Below are positions 1 through 8,906 of a stretch of DNA of 46,293 nucleotides, piece after piece. This DNA is from Candidatus Moranbacteria bacterium RIFOXYA12_FULL_35_19 (GTDB lineage Bacteria; Patescibacteriota; Minisyncoccia; Moranbacterales; UBA2206): NCBI GenBank assembly GCA_001784805.1, contig MFSE01000025.1:1-46293 (forward strand), read 5' to 3'. A program made the position numbers and the translations under genes. The notes under the pieces are model-generated. The model was not told where the DNA came from. It did no database searches and saw only the letters and a list, made by a program, of their open reading frames with translations. Each line of letters begins with the position of its first letter. Positions within the stretch are counted from its first letter, which is position 1.

Positions 1-34
1 GTATTTTCTGAAATTAAAATTCGCTAATTATTTT

Positions 35-226
35 TTAAAAATATCCACTATTGTAGAATCTATTTCGGGGGACATTCTTAGATTGGAATATACTGCCCTC
101 AATACCTTCTTTTTTTATTTTCTTAAATTCCGCTAAACTTAACACGACATAATACTGCTCTTGGTCCTTTATCACCGCGCGCCCACCCAAAAGTTCCAGC
201 GCTTCTTTGAGTTTTTTATCTAGCAT
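35..226 (-). CDS. small hypothetical protein, antitoxin-like
   Basis: A 63-aa protein that I do not recognise with certainty. The middle reads YYVVLSLAEFKKIKK, which resembles the strand-helix end of Phd/YefM-type antitoxins, and the N-terminus is a short amphipathic helix. No ribosome-binding site is visible, as for most genes here. It lies alone, 160 bases upstream of the terminator module of the AbiEii-type gene, and no toxin partner is visible before the window edge. The function is unknown; an orphan antitoxin-like protein is the best guess. Confidence 0.45.
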   Translation of the reverse strand: MLDKKLKEALELLGGRAVIKDQEQYYVVLSLAEFKKIKKEGIEGSIFQSKNVPRNRFYNSGYF

Positions 227-285
227 AAAATTAAATTATTTTTACAATTAAATGCTAGCTTATTTTAAATTGGCTGTCAATGGAA

Positions 286-395
286 AAATAAAAAAAGACG
301 AGGCAGCGCCTCGTCTCTACGGAATTTAAATTTGTTTCATGCTTCATGTTTCATGTTTCATGTTTTATGCTACATGCTTCATGCTTTTTCTATTT
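286..395 (-). repeat. terminator module, copy A (hairpin plus CATG-rich tract)
   Basis: Read on the minus strand, a tract of imperfect ATGAAGC/ATGAAAC units (about 338-382) is followed by a 9-bp hairpin AGACGAGGC/GCCTCGTCT (296-304 with 308-316) and a T run, which is a classical intrinsic terminator. It sits directly behind the AbiEii-type gene. A near-identical module lies behind fusA at 1391-1492, including the ATTTAAATTTG spacer and the tract, so the whole unit of about 100 bp is duplicated. Confidence 0.8.
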
Positions 396-1067
396 TAAGA
401 TTATTTTTTTAGTAATGCGTAAGATTTCTTTTTTGAAATAATTTTTAATTTCTTTCCAATCCGCCTTAAAAGTAATGTCCGGCAGTGGATCATTTTCTGC
501 ATCCTGAAAATAAACCAAACTTTTCAAAATATGATGATAATCGTGTGCCACAAAAGGATATTGCACTTTCAATCTCATTATCAAATCTTCCAATGATTCT
601 ACATTTTTTGCGCACCAATACAAATCAAAAAAATCGCGCTTGCGTCCGCGTTGTGAAATAGCGATAATTTTCATCACGGCGATATCGCGTGGTTGCAAAA
701 TTTTAATCGAACCATATTGGATAAATTCTTGTTTAGGAACAAAAAAAGGATAAGCGATAAAACTTATTTTTGCTTTAGACAGTTCGCCATATATTGTGTT
801 ATCTTCTCCAAAACTTGTTCGCCACTCTTTATTATTTGAAAAATTATTAAGTAAAGTTTTTGAATTAAATTTTTGTTTTGTGGTAAAAAAATCCAAATCC
901 ACTGACTTGCGATTCCCTGTTTGCAGAGCCAGCGCAGTTCCACCAGCCAAATACCATCCGCCTTCACTAAGCCAAGGTTGTCCAGACAAAAAAACAAACG
1001 CTTTTTTTGTTTTTGCAGGTATAATATCGAGATTATATTCTATTTGCTTTCTAGAAGCATTATCCAT
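390..1067 (-). CDS. AbiEii-type nucleotidyltransferase (toxin-like)
   Basis: A 225-aa protein with the AbiEii/AbiGii signature GGTALALQTGNRKSVDLDFF near residues 42-61: a GG-T nucleotide-binding loop and the S-x-DLD acidic motif of the nucleotidyltransferase fold. The family acts as abortive-infection or type IV-like toxins that transfer nucleotides to RNA. Its start overlaps the end of the DUF6922 gene by 28 bases, implying translational coupling, and it is followed by a strong terminator. No ribosome-binding site is visible. The family assignment is from the motif; a toxic function is inferred. Confidence 0.82.
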   Translation of the reverse strand: MDNASRKQIEYNLDIIPAKTKKAFVFLSGQPWLSEGGWYLAGGTALALQTGNRKSVDLDFFTTKQKFNSKTLLNNFSNNKEWRTSFGEDNTIYGELSKAKISFIAYPFFVPKQEFIQYGSIKILQPRDIAVMKIIAISQRGRKRDFFDLYWCAKNVESLEDLIMRLKVQYPFVAHDYHHILKSLVYFQDAENDPLPDITFKADWKEIKNYFKKEILRITKKIILK

Positions 1068-1270
1068 AAATTTTTTGTTCTCGGCATTAGTGAGCGAGAT
1101 TTAGCTACAACTTTTTTTAGTAGCGATTTATCGTAGAAATTGTAAAGCCATCTAACCTCTTTATCATTACCAAAATCCAAAACGCGTTCAATGATATATT
1201 GAGCGTTTTTTTCTGTATCTATATTTTTTGGATTAGTATCCCAAAATAATGCCTGACGAAACTTTATCAT
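1040..1270 (-). CDS. DUF6922-like protein, AbiEii partner
   Basis: A 76-aa protein with FRQALFWDTNPKNID at the N-terminus, then a Y-I-I-E-R-V-L-x-F-G helix, and SRSLMPRTKNLW near the C-terminus. This is the pattern I associate with DUF6922 proteins, which commonly precede AbiEii-type nucleotidyltransferases in CPR genomes. It is the first gene of the pair and overlaps the toxin-like gene by 28 bases. By position it may be the antitoxin or regulator; that role is inferred. Confidence 0.7.
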   Translation of the reverse strand: MIKFRQALFWDTNPKNIDTEKNAQYIIERVLDFGNDKEVRWLYNFYDKSLLKKVVAKSRSLMPRTKNLWIMLLESK

Positions 1271-1321
1271 ATCTTACATTATATCATATTTTAGCCCAAT
1301 TTGCAAGAATTTGCACCTCAA

Positions 1322-1356
1322 GGAGGCTTAACCTCCCTTTTGGAGGTTGAGCCTCC
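1322..1356. repeat. REP-like palindrome, copy 1
   Basis: A hairpin of two 15-nt arms, GGAGGCTTAACCTCC and GGAGGTTGAGCCTCC, with loop CTTTT. One position is a G-T pair. The same element, perfectly paired, recurs at 15022-15056. No gene overlaps it and no T run follows immediately. Confidence 0.85.
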
Positions 1357-1390
1357 AAAGAATACCGAAATAAATCAAGTAATTTTACCA

Positions 1391-1492
1391 CAAAAAAGAC
1401 GAGGCAGTGCCTCGTCTCTACGGATACGGAATTTAAATTTGTTTCATGTTTCATGCTACATGCTTCATGCTTCATGCTTTTTCTATTTCTTC
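1391..1492 (-). repeat. terminator module, copy B, behind fusA
   Basis: The second copy of the module at 286-395. On the minus strand the ATGAAGC-type tract (about 1443-1480) and the ATTTAAATT spacer lead into AGACGAGGC/GCCTCGTCT (1397-1405 with 1409-1417; the loop differs by one base from copy A) followed by T6. It overlaps the last codons of fusA and should terminate the str operon. Confidence 0.8.
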
Positions 1493-3573
1493 TCCCCACT
1501 GATTATTCCTTCAGAAACACTTTTTGGTACTTCGGCATAGTGAGAAAATTCCATCACATAGTTGGCGCGACCTTGGGTCATGCTACGAAGTTGAGTGGCA
1601 TAACCAAACATTGAAGCGAGTGGCACTTCCGCGTTAATTTCTTTCACTCGCGCGTTGCCTTCGCCTCGATCATTCATTTCTTTGATGATACCTCGTTTGG
1701 AATTTAGATCACCCACTACATCGCCCATAAAATTTTCTGGAGTCGTCACTACTGTTTTCATAATCGGTTCCATAATAATCGGGGTTGCTCGGCGACAAGC
1801 TTCTTTGAAAGCCATCGATCCGGCAATTCTAAAGGCCGCTTCCGATGAGTCCACTTCATGAAAAGATCCATCATAAACTGTAGCTTTGATATCCACCATT
1901 GGATATCCCGCCAAAACTCCGCTATCCATTGCGTCCTTGATTCCTTTTTGAATCGGCGTGATATATTCCTGCGGGATAACTCCACCTTTAATTTCATCCA
2001 CAAATTCAAAGCCCTTACCAGCCTCTTGCGGTTCAACTTTGACCCAGCAATGACCGTACTGTCCGCGTCCACCAGATTGTCGAATATATTTTCCTTCCGC
2101 TTGGGCTCCCGCTTTGATTGTTTCTCGGTAAGCCACTTGGGGTGCTCCGATGTTAGCTTCTACTTTAAATTCTCTTTTCATTCGATCAACAATGATATCC
2201 AAATGTAATTCTCCCATTCCGGAAATAATAGTTTGAGAAGTTTCTTCATCCGTTCGCACCTTGAAAGTTGGATCTTCTTCCGCTAATTTTCGCAGAGCCA
2301 TTCCCATTTTTTCTTGATCAGCTTTAGTTTTTGGTTCCACTGCAATCGAAATAACTGGCTCCGGAAAAGTTATTTTTTCTAGCAGTATCGGATTTTCCGG
2401 ATCACATAAAGTATCTCCCGTAGTGGTGTTTTTCATTCCAACTAAAGCTCCGATTCCACCCGTATGAATTTCATCCACTTCTTCTCGGTGATTAGCATGC
2501 ATTCGCAAAATTCGGCCCACTCTTTCTTTTTCTCCCTTAGAAGAATTTAGAATATATGATCCAGCTTTTAACATTCCACTATAAACTCGAAAAAAAGTTA
2601 GCTGTCCCACGAAAGGATCAGTTGCTACTTTAAAAGCCAACGCAGAAAAAGGAGCGCTGTCATCATATTTAACCGCCACTTCTTTAGTTTCATCTTCTAT
2701 TTCCGTAGCCTTGATTGCTGGCACATCAATTGGTGATGGCAGATAATCTATTACCGCGTCTAAAACTAATTGCACACCTTTGTTTCGAAGCGCTGTACCG
2801 GTAAAAACTGGAACGAGTGCCACTCGAATAACCGCTTGGCGCAAAGCTTGTTTCAATTCATCTTGTGAAATTTCTTCTCCATTTAAAAATTTTTCAGTAA
2901 GTTTATCATTTGTTTCCGAAATTTTTTCCACCATTTTTTCTCGCCACTCTTTAGCTTTGTCTAACATCTCCGCTGGAATTTCTCCTTCGTTGACAATTTC
3001 TCCCATCTCACCAGAAAAAGTATAGGCTTTCATTTTTATCAAATCCACTACACCAGAAAAATCCCCTCGTTCGCCAATTGGCAATTGCACTGCCACAGCA
3101 TTGGGCGTAAGACGATCCCAAATAGTTTTTAGGGCATAATAAAAATCCGCGCCCTCTTTGTCAATTTTATTAATAAAACAAATGCGTGGCACTTTATATT
3201 TTTCTGCTTGACGCCAAACAGTTTCCGATTGTGGTTCCACGCCTTCCTTGCCGTCAAAAACTACCACGCCACCATCAAGCACGCGCAGAGATCTTTCCAC
3301 TTCCACAGTAAAGTCCACATGCCCTGGAGTATCGATAATGTTGATTTGATGATCTTTCCAAAAACAAGTAGTCGCCGCTGAAGTAATCGTAATTCCCCGC
3401 TCTTTTTCCTGCTCCATCCAGTCCATCACCGCCGCCCCTTCATGGACTTCTCCAATTTTGTGAGTAATGCCAGTATAAAATAAAACCCTTTCAGTGGTCG
3501 TAGTTTTCCCCGCATCAATATGAGCGATAATTCCGATGTTGCGATATTTGTCTATACTATATTCTCTCGGCAT
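1483..3573 (-). CDS. fusA: elongation factor G
   Basis: A 696-aa translational GTPase that drives ribosomal translocation and, with RRF, ribosome recycling. The P-loop [19 protein letters not shown] is at residues 17-35, followed by the switch region [19 protein letters not shown] and NKID. Domains II-V are complete and end in [12 protein letters not shown]. The length is normal for EF-G. It is the last gene of the str operon after rpsL and rpsG. There is no Shine-Dalgarno before the ATG, and a 92-bp inverted repeat separates it from rpsG. It is followed by the terminator module at 1391-1492. Confidence 0.98.
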   Translation of the reverse strand: MPREYSIDKYRNIGIIAHIDAGKTTTTERVLFYTGITHKIGEVHEGAAVMDWMEQEKERGITITSAATTCFWKDHQINIIDTPGHVDFTVEVERSLRVLDGGVVVFDGKEGVEPQSETVWRQAEKYKVPRICFINKIDKEGADFYYALKTIWDRLTPNAVAVQLPIGERGDFSGVVDLIKMKAYTFSGEMGEIVNEGEIPAEMLDKAKEWREKMVEKISETNDKLTEKFLNGEEISQDELKQALRQAVIRVALVPVFTGTALRNKGVQLVLDAVIDYLPSPIDVPAIKATEIEDETKEVAVKYDDSAPFSALAFKVATDPFVGQLTFFRVYSGMLKAGSYILNSSKGEKERVGRILRMHANHREEVDEIHTGGIGALVGMKNTTTGDTLCDPENPILLEKITFPEPVISIAVEPKTKADQEKMGMALRKLAEEDPTFKVRTDEETSQTIISGMGELHLDIIVDRMKREFKVEANIGAPQVAYRETIKAGAQAEGKYIRQSGGRGQYGHCWVKVEPQEAGKGFEFVDEIKGGVIPQEYITPIQKGIKDAMDSGVLAGYPMVDIKATVYDGSFHEVDSSEAAFRIAGSMAFKEACRRATPIIMEPIMKTVVTTPENFMGDVVGDLNSKRGIIKEMNDRGEGNARVKEINAEVPLASMFGYATQLRSMTQGRANYVMEFSHYAEVPKSVSEGIISGEKK

Positions 3574-3610
3574 ATAATTTAATTTTTACTTTCTTAATTT
3601 TATTTATTCT

Positions 3611-3702
3611 CCTACAAAATTACAAAAATTTACAAAAATACAAAAGTACAAAAAACGCTTTTGTATTTTTGTATTTTTGTAAACTATTTGTACATTTGTA
3701 GG
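3611..3702. repeat. long AT-rich inverted repeat between rpsG and fusA
   Basis: The spacer begins CCTACAAA and ends TTTGTAGG. Its centre pairs tandem ACAAAAAT units against TTTTTGTAT units around the short loop ACGC. It starts one base after the rpsG stop codon. As RNA it would form a long, weak A-U hairpin that could protect rpsG mRNA, attenuate fusA or act as a processing site. It may equally be a palindromic insertion. Confidence 0.75.
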
Positions 3703-3703
3703 A

Positions 3704-4171
3704 TTATGCGAAGTGTGCGAAGGCCTTATTAGCATCCGCCATTCGGTGGACATCTTCTCTTTTTTTCATAGCCCCACCAGTTTTATTTGAAGCATCAATA
3801 AGTTCATCGGCTAATTTTTCCGCCATCTTTTTGCCTTTTTTTGCTTTAACTGCATTTTTTATCCAGCGAATAGCCAAAGTAATTCTTCTTTCTCCCGCTA
3901 CAGGAATAGGCACTTGATAATTGGCTCCGCCGACTCGGCGAGATTTGAGTTCTACCAATGGAGAAACATTTTTTATCGCTTGTTCAAAAACATTTAAGCC
4001 TCCTTTTTTTGTTCGTTCATGAATTATTTCAAAAGCATCATACATTATTTTTTCCACCGCATTTTTCTTCCCGTCTTTCATAATGCTCATCATAAACTTC
4101 CCCACCAGCATATTATTATACTTTGGGTCAGGTTTGGTATTTTTTGGATAAATTCTTTTTCGTCGTGCCAT
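3704..4171 (-). CDS. rpsG: 30S ribosomal protein S7
   Basis: A 155-aa primary 16S rRNA-binding protein that nucleates the 30S head. It shows the family pattern MARRKRIYPKNT at the start, KFMMSIMKDGKK, ALKVSP-like NVSPLVELKSRRVGGANYQVP and the C-terminal KKREDVHRMADANKAFAHF. The length is normal. It lies 92 bases downstream of rpsL and is co-transcribed with fusA. No Shine-Dalgarno is visible before the ATG. Confidence 0.97.
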   Translation of the reverse strand: MARRKRIYPKNTKPDPKYNNMLVGKFMMSIMKDGKKNAVEKIMYDAFEIIHERTKKGGLNVFEQAIKNVSPLVELKSRRVGGANYQVPIPVAGERRITLAIRWIKNAVKAKKGKKMAEKLADELIDASNKTGGAMKKREDVHRMADANKAFAHFA

Positions 4172-4263
4172 ATATTCTAATTGTCGCTAATGTTTATACT
4201 AATGTATTCAAATAAATTATTCGCATTTATTAGTTTTTCCATTTGCAATTTATTAGCATTTAG

Positions 4264-4683
4264 TTACTCCTTAGCTTTTTCCCTCTTCGCTCCATATTTC
4301 GATCGGCCTTTTTTTCTGTTAGCCGTTCCAGCGCTGTCTAATACTCCCCGAACGATATGATATCTGACTCCTGGAAGATCTTTCACTCGACCTCCACGAA
4401 TCATTACAATAGAATGTTCTTGTAAATTATGTCCAATGCCAGGGATATAGGCAGTCACTTCCATTCCATTTGTCAGACGAACTCTGGCAATTTTTCGCAA
4501 AGCCGAGTTTGGTTTTTTAGGAGTAGTGGTGGAAACTTTCAGACATACTCCTCGCTTAAACGGTCCGTTAGTATCTACGGGTTTATTTTTAATTGTATTG
4601 AAAACATATTTAAAAGCCGGCGTTTTATTTTTTTGCTTGCTTGTTTTTCTCGGCTTCCTTTTAAGTTGATTGATTGTTGGCAT
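4264..4683 (-). CDS. rpsL: 30S ribosomal protein S12
   Basis: A 139-aa decoding-centre protein. It contains [17 protein letters not shown] and the loop [19 protein letters not shown], which carry the lysines contacted by streptomycin in other bacteria, and ends in a basic tail. It is the first gene of the str operon, preceded by a strong promoter and a short leader with a hairpin. No ribosome-binding site precedes the ATG. Confidence 0.98.
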   Translation of the reverse strand: MPTINQLKRKPRKTSKQKNKTPAFKYVFNTIKNKPVDTNGPFKRGVCLKVSTTTPKKPNSALRKIARVRLTNGMEVTAYIPGIGHNLQEHSIVMIRGGRVKDLPGVRYHIVRGVLDSAGTANRKKGRSKYGAKREKAKE

Positions 4684-4706
4684 ATAAATATAAACTAAAA
4701 AAATAT

Positions 4707-4773
4707 GGAATCGAATGAATTCGTTCCAACATCCATGTAAAACAATCTTAAACGATTAGAAATATTATGTCAA
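4707..4773 (-). promoter_or_regulatory. str operon promoter and leader hairpin
   Basis: On the minus strand TTGACA (4768-4773), a 17-bp spacer and TAAGAT (4745-4750) form a near-consensus sigma70 promoter. The leader of about 55 nt contains the hairpin GGAACGAATTCATTCGATTCC (about 4707-4728) just before rpsL. The hairpin could be a ribosomal-protein binding site, which is inferred. Confidence 0.8.
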
Positions 4774-4786
4774 TAGCTCGACATTT

Positions 4787-5509
4787 TTAATTTCTAAACT
4801 CCGGAATTTTGTTTTCAAATGGACGGCCAGCTTTTTTCCAAGCAGAAAAAGTATTGAATTTTGCATAGTTGATAGTCATAATTTTTTCCTTAGCCTCATC
4901 CTTCCCACAAGTACGAGAAAAATACACGACATATTCTGGTTTTTTTATCCAACTCAATGAGTTGGCCAACTCAAAAAGATCACAAATAACTTTATCAGTT
5001 TTTTCTTCAAAATCAGAAAATGCGCTTACCTCAAAAATCATTTTGACATTTCCCTTTTCGCAATTCACAATCACATCCGCTTCAATATAGTGTTTACCTT
5101 CTTTTGGACCAACTTTCACATATCTTCCAAATTCGACAAGATCAAGTGGGTATTTATGTTTCTCAACTAATTCTACATAGAGTTGGGCTTTGACAAGATT
5201 TTCTTCTTGTTCTTTTGTTTTTTGGTTATCTCCGGATAAATACACCACTCTTGATTCATCACGGATAATCAAAGTTTTAGCAAAAACCTGCGAAGCATAT
5301 TTTCTTTCTCCACCATCAGACAAACAAAATCCCCTGCTATTATTTTTGTTTTCCCAAAGTGCTTCAAATTTTTTCGCTGAAAGAACCACCATTTTAGGAC
5401 AACCCCTTTCTGTGAGTGTATAATACACATCACCTTTTTGCACTTCTTCAGCAATACCAAAAATATTCTTTCTGGCCGAGGTAATCGACAAAGTTGTTTT
5501 TGCACGCAT
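4787..5509 (-). CDS. Phd/YefM antitoxin domain fused to HsdR_N-like nuclease domain
   Basis: A 240-aa two-domain protein. Residues 1-55 look like a Phd/YefM DNA-binding antitoxin (SITSARKNIFGIAEEVQKG, then YYTLTERGCPKMVVLSAKKFEAL). Residues about 95-215 resemble the type I restriction HsdR N-terminal / PD-(D/E)XK domain: YVELVEKHKYPLDLVEFGR, IEADVIV (D145) and IFEVSAFSD (E160). The usual lysine of E-V-K is Ser162, so cleavage activity is doubtful. The promoter region has two direct repeats that suit autoregulation by the Phd part. There is no separate toxin gene; radC lies upstream. I do not know a characterised example of this fusion. Confidence 0.65.
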   Translation of the reverse strand: MRAKTTLSITSARKNIFGIAEEVQKGDVYYTLTERGCPKMVVLSAKKFEALWENKNNSRGFCLSDGGERKYASQVFAKTLIIRDESRVVYLSGDNQKTKEQEENLVKAQLYVELVEKHKYPLDLVEFGRYVKVGPKEGKHYIEADVIVNCEKGNVKMIFEVSAFSDFEEKTDKVICDLFELANSLSWIKKPEYVVYFSRTCGKDEAKEKIMTINYAKFNTFSAWKKAGRPFENKIPEFRN

Positions 5510-5535
5510 AATTGATTTTAAATTTAAAAGTTATG

Positions 5536-5558
5536 CGTACATAATAGCGTACATATTA
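5536..5558 (-). promoter_or_regulatory. direct-repeat operator overlapping the Phd-fusion promoter
   Basis: GCGTACATAAT (5536-5546) is followed with 12-bp periodicity by GCGTACATATT (5548-5558). On the minus strand the intervening TATTAT can serve as a -10 box about 30 nt before the start codon. Tandem repeats over a promoter are the usual arrangement for Phd-type autoregulation. The operator role is inferred. Confidence 0.55.
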
Positions 5559-5560
5559 TT

Positions 5561-6226
5561 TTATAGCAAGCCTTCACATTTCAAACTTAAAAAAGAGTTT
5601 TCGCTCACAATCACATGATCAATTATTTCAATGCCCAAAATATTCCCCGCTTCCACTAATCGCTTAGTGATTTGTAAGTCATCGGCCGAAGGATTGACAT
5701 CCCCTGATGGATGGTTGTGGCAAATTATTATTTGCGCGGCACAGTGGCGAATAGCTGGTTCAAAAACTTCCCGCGGATGAATCAAATTAGCATTAAGTAT
5801 TCCCACAGAAATAATTTCCCGTTGAATTTTTTGATTGCGCGTATCTAAATAGAAAACAACGAAGTGCTCTTTTTTGTTGTCGCGAATATCTTTCAAATTT
5901 TCCCAAGTGTCACGCGGGGACAAAATCAGTTCAGTTTTTTTGCCATTGAGAAATCTGCGTCCCAACTCAAAGCAAGCTAAAATTTCCGCTGATTTGACAG
6001 GACCGAGCCCAGAAGTTTCTTTTAATTCGAAAAAACTAGCTTTGGAAAAACCTTCCTTGCCAAATTTCCTGATAATTTTTTTCGAAATTTCAACTACATT
6101 AGCATCCTTATTGCCAGTTCGAAGCAAAATCGCCAAAAGCTCTGCATCAGACAATTTCTCCGGTCCATATTTTTCCATTTTTTCCCGCGGTCGATCAACA
6201 CGCGGAAGATCTTTTATTTTTGACAT
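5561..6226 (-). CDS. radC: RadC family JAB/MPN protein
   Basis: A 221-aa protein. Residues 1-90 form the helical UPF0758 N-terminal region with helix-hairpin-helix features (LSDAELLAILLRTG, SGLGPVKSAEIL). The C-terminal JAB/MPN metalloprotease-like domain has the HxHPSG motif CHNHPSGDVNPSADD. The molecular role in DNA repair is disputed. I chose the ATG at 6226 because MSKIKDLPRVDRPREKM matches the usual family start. An in-frame GTG at 6253 sits immediately behind the preceding gene's stop. Neither has a ribosome-binding site. Confidence 0.92.
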   Translation of the reverse strand: MSKIKDLPRVDRPREKMEKYGPEKLSDAELLAILLRTGNKDANVVEISKKIIRKFGKEGFSKASFFELKETSGLGPVKSAEILACFELGRRFLNGKKTELILSPRDTWENLKDIRDNKKEHFVVFYLDTRNQKIQREIISVGILNANLIHPREVFEPAIRHCAAQIIICHNHPSGDVNPSADDLQITKRLVEAGNILGIEIIDHVIVSENSFLSLKCEGLL

Positions 6227-6254
6227 TTGTTTGAAAAAAATATTACTAAGCACT

Positions 6255-8906
6255 TTACATTTTCATCTCCCCCAAATTGCTAATCAAAACACTTCTAGCT
6301 GGCTCGAGGATATTTTTAGCCACCGCTTTTTCTTTTTGGATTTTTTCAATGAGATCATTCGCTTCACGATTGATATTTCTGGCAAGATTTTTGAGCAGTT
6401 GATTCTTGAATTTGACCGGCCACGGACTAAGATTAATAGCGTCATAGAGCATTTTTTGGATTTTAATTACTCTCAATTTTGCATCAAGATAATTTTTAGT
6501 AGCTTTTTTAGTGATAAGTTTGTTTTGATAATAGTGTTCGACATTTTCGATTATAGAATCGATAGTTGGTTGGATTGAAAAAGCTATTATTTCTTCCTTG
6601 AAATTTCCCGCTTTGTCCATTGCTGATATTTTAAAGTTATGCTCGCCTTTTGTCAGATAGGCCATATCAATTTCATTTTTAGAAAATATTTTTTCATCCA
6701 AAAATATTTTTGTTTTTTCTTCGTCCACTTCGGAAGAATCATCAGTAATGGAAAAATCTATTGGAACAATCTCATCACTTAGATATATTTTGTTTTGCGG
6801 ACTGGAAATTGTGATTGTTGGAGCAATGACATCTTTTTCTTCGGTGATTATTTCATTTTCCAAAACTTCCACCGTTTTTTCTTCTTGAATTCCATTTTCC
6901 GCTGTGCCAATTATTTCGCCTATAATTTCACTGGCAACGCCAGAATCGTCTTCGGAAATCTTCGCTATTTCAATTCTATATTCCCCATCCCCCGTGCCTT
7001 GGGTAATGACTTTATATTCACCATTTTCCGGATTAGGAACGGTCAAAAATTCATTTTCTGTTTCATATCCAGAATAATACGCCCCGTCGATTTGTTCACC
7101 TTCATCCAAATTATTTATATTTTTTCCCGCCCATTGTCCGTTTGGGGAAACTATTTGAATGTCGATGGGAGAAAAAACTGAAGTTATTAATATATCCTTA
7201 ATCATAGAATCTCTATTTTCATTTTCCGGTCTAATTCCAGTCAGAAATTCTAGGACATCTTTTTGTGCATCAGTAGGAAGATTGCGATGGACTGAATTAA
7301 TTTCCATATATTCATCCGCTGGAATATTTTCACTCTTAGCTGATTCATATGGAACAGTTCCATCTTCACTTCCCTTTATCATTCCCCTATCACCAATCAA
7401 TGGAATTTCAAATCCTAAAGGATAACCATGATCCCAAAATTTTCCCATATCAGCATTAATAATCTTAAATCCAGCAATTGTTCCCGTATCACTTCCAGCC
7501 TTTCCAATAATTTTATCGAATTCTACTTTCCTCAACTTAGCAATATTTTCCGCTTGATTCAGATTTTCCAAAAATTCATTTTTTGGATAACCACTTGGAT
7601 AAATTTCATATTCATAATTATTTTCAACATCTTGCAAATAACTATATATTGGCAAAAGTTGTTCCAAAGAAGATACTGGTTTTTGATGAATGTAATCAAA
7701 TCTATCCGCATATTGCCCAGCACTTTCTTTAACCTTTTGATCTAATATTCTTTTGGCATACAAATCAGATCCGCCCCAAAACCAAGCATCGCCGTCCCAT
7801 TTCAAATAAGCTTCCGGCGCACCATTTTGTGGCGTGCCAAGTGTTATCAGTTGATCGATATCATCTGCATAATTTTCCGACTCAATATATTCTCGTGTCA
7901 AAAGTCCGCCCATCGAATGCGCCACTATGTCAACTTTCGACCAATTATTGGCGGTTTTTATTTCTTGGATTTTAATTTTTAACAATTCAGCGCTCTCAAT
8001 ATTACTTTTCTCCCAATCATATCCGAAGGTAAAAAGATCTTTTTCTGGAACATAACCATTATCCGCAAATTCCTTATATAGATTATCATAAGTATGCCAG
8101 ACTGGATCGATAGTCCATTTTCCATTTATTTCTTGAGATCCCAAAATCCCTGGCACAATAATCACCGGATCATGAAAATTAGGTTCAGCAAGCCAGCTAG
8201 AAGAATTAATTGTTCCAGAAACCGGCCAACAAGCATTATATATTTCACAATTTTTAATCGGACCAGCAGGATTCCCCCACCAATTATAGCGAAAATCAGC
8301 TGTTCCAGAAGTTTTGGTCCGTATCACTTCATATTGAAAATTATTCAAAAACTTGGAACGATTAACTTTAACCGTTGAATTGCTTCCTGTTATAGAAACT
8401 GCAATTAAATTGTCATGAAAATTGACATTTTGCGCACTAAATTTTCCACCATTAACATCCACCGCCCCTTGCATCGGACCATAAGCATAAGCCGTGTTCA
8501 AAATTGATTTTTTTTCTGCTGAAAAAGCCGAAGTGCCCCCACCTGTCACATCTGCATTGATCAATTCAAAATTTCCTCCAGAAAGAACTTCAAAAAAATA
8601 GCCGTAAGAGCCATCCTTTTTCTTTATTTTCACCGGCTCGTTTAGTGTTCCTTTGATAATCAACTCTCCTTCAATATCAACTTGAGCATTATCCATAGTG
8701 ATTGTCACTCCTTTTTTGACTACTACTGTTTTCCCCTCCGGTATTTCCATTTCTCCGCTAATTTCAAAGTCCTCTGTTATTTCCGTGTAATCTTCTTCTA
8801 GTAATGGATTTTCTTGAGAAAAAACAACGCGACTTATCGGAGAAATCGGAATAAAAGAAATTAAAATTGATAAAAAAATAACTAACGCTGTTTTATTTTT
8901 TTTCAT
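6255..8906 (-). CDS. secreted alpha/beta hydrolase (LCAT-like lipase/acyltransferase)
   Basis: An 883-aa exported protein. Residues 1-30 are a signal peptide. Residues about 45-235 read as a right-handed beta-helix. Residues about 246-560 are an alpha/beta hydrolase with an LCAT-like start (PVIIVPGILGSQ), a nucleophile elbow AHSMGG (Ser331) and later DGTVPYESA and SVHRNLP, supplying a plausible Asp and His. Ig-like strands (PTITISSPQNKIYLSDEI) and a C-terminal helical tail follow. It probably acts on lipids or esters at the cell surface, which is notable for a lineage that usually scavenges lipids. Its ATG overlaps the upstream small membrane protein gene in an ATGA arrangement, so the two are coupled. 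Confidence 0.8.
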   Translation of the reverse strand: MKKNKTALVIFLSILISFIPISPISRVVFSQENPLLEEDYTEITEDFEISGEMEIPEGKTVVVKKGVTITMDNAQVDIEGELIIKGTLNEPVKIKKKDGSYGYFFEVLSGGNFELINADVTGGGTSAFSAEKKSILNTAYAYGPMQGAVDVNGGKFSAQNVNFHDNLIAVSITGSNSTVKVNRSKFLNNFQYEVIRTKTSGTADFRYNWWGNPAGPIKNCEIYNACWPVSGTINSSSWLAEPNFHDPVIIVPGILGSQEINGKWTIDPVWHTYDNLYKEFADNGYVPEKDLFTFGYDWEKSNIESAELLKIKIQEIKTANNWSKVDIVAHSMGGLLTREYIESENYADDIDQLITLGTPQNGAPEAYLKWDGDAWFWGGSDLYAKRILDQKVKESAGQYADRFDYIHQKPVSSLEQLLPIYSYLQDVENNYEYEIYPSGYPKNEFLENLNQAENIAKLRKVEFDKIIGKAGSDTGTIAGFKIINADMGKFWDHGYPLGFEIPLIGDRGMIKGSEDGTVPYESAKSENIPADEYMEINSVHRNLPTDAQKDVLEFLTGIRPENENRDSMIKDILITSVFSPIDIQIVSPNGQWAGKNINNLDEGEQIDGAYYSGYETENEFLTVPNPENGEYKVITQGTGDGEYRIEIAKISEDDSGVASEIIGEIIGTAENGIQEEKTVEVLENEIITEEKDVIAPTITISSPQNKIYLSDEIVPIDFSITDDSSEVDEEKTKIFLDEKIFSKNEIDMAYLTKGEHNFKISAMDKAGNFKEEIIAFSIQPTIDSIIENVEHYYQNKLITKKATKNYLDAKLRVIKIQKMLYDAINLSPWPVKFKNQLLKNLARNINREANDLIEKIQKEKAVAKNILEPARSVLISNLGEMKM

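Noticed and set aside
1284-1540. Short frames on both strands with runs such as MKHEACSMKHET
   Set aside because: They are translations of the ATGAAGC-type tandem tract and hairpins of the terminator module, not genes.
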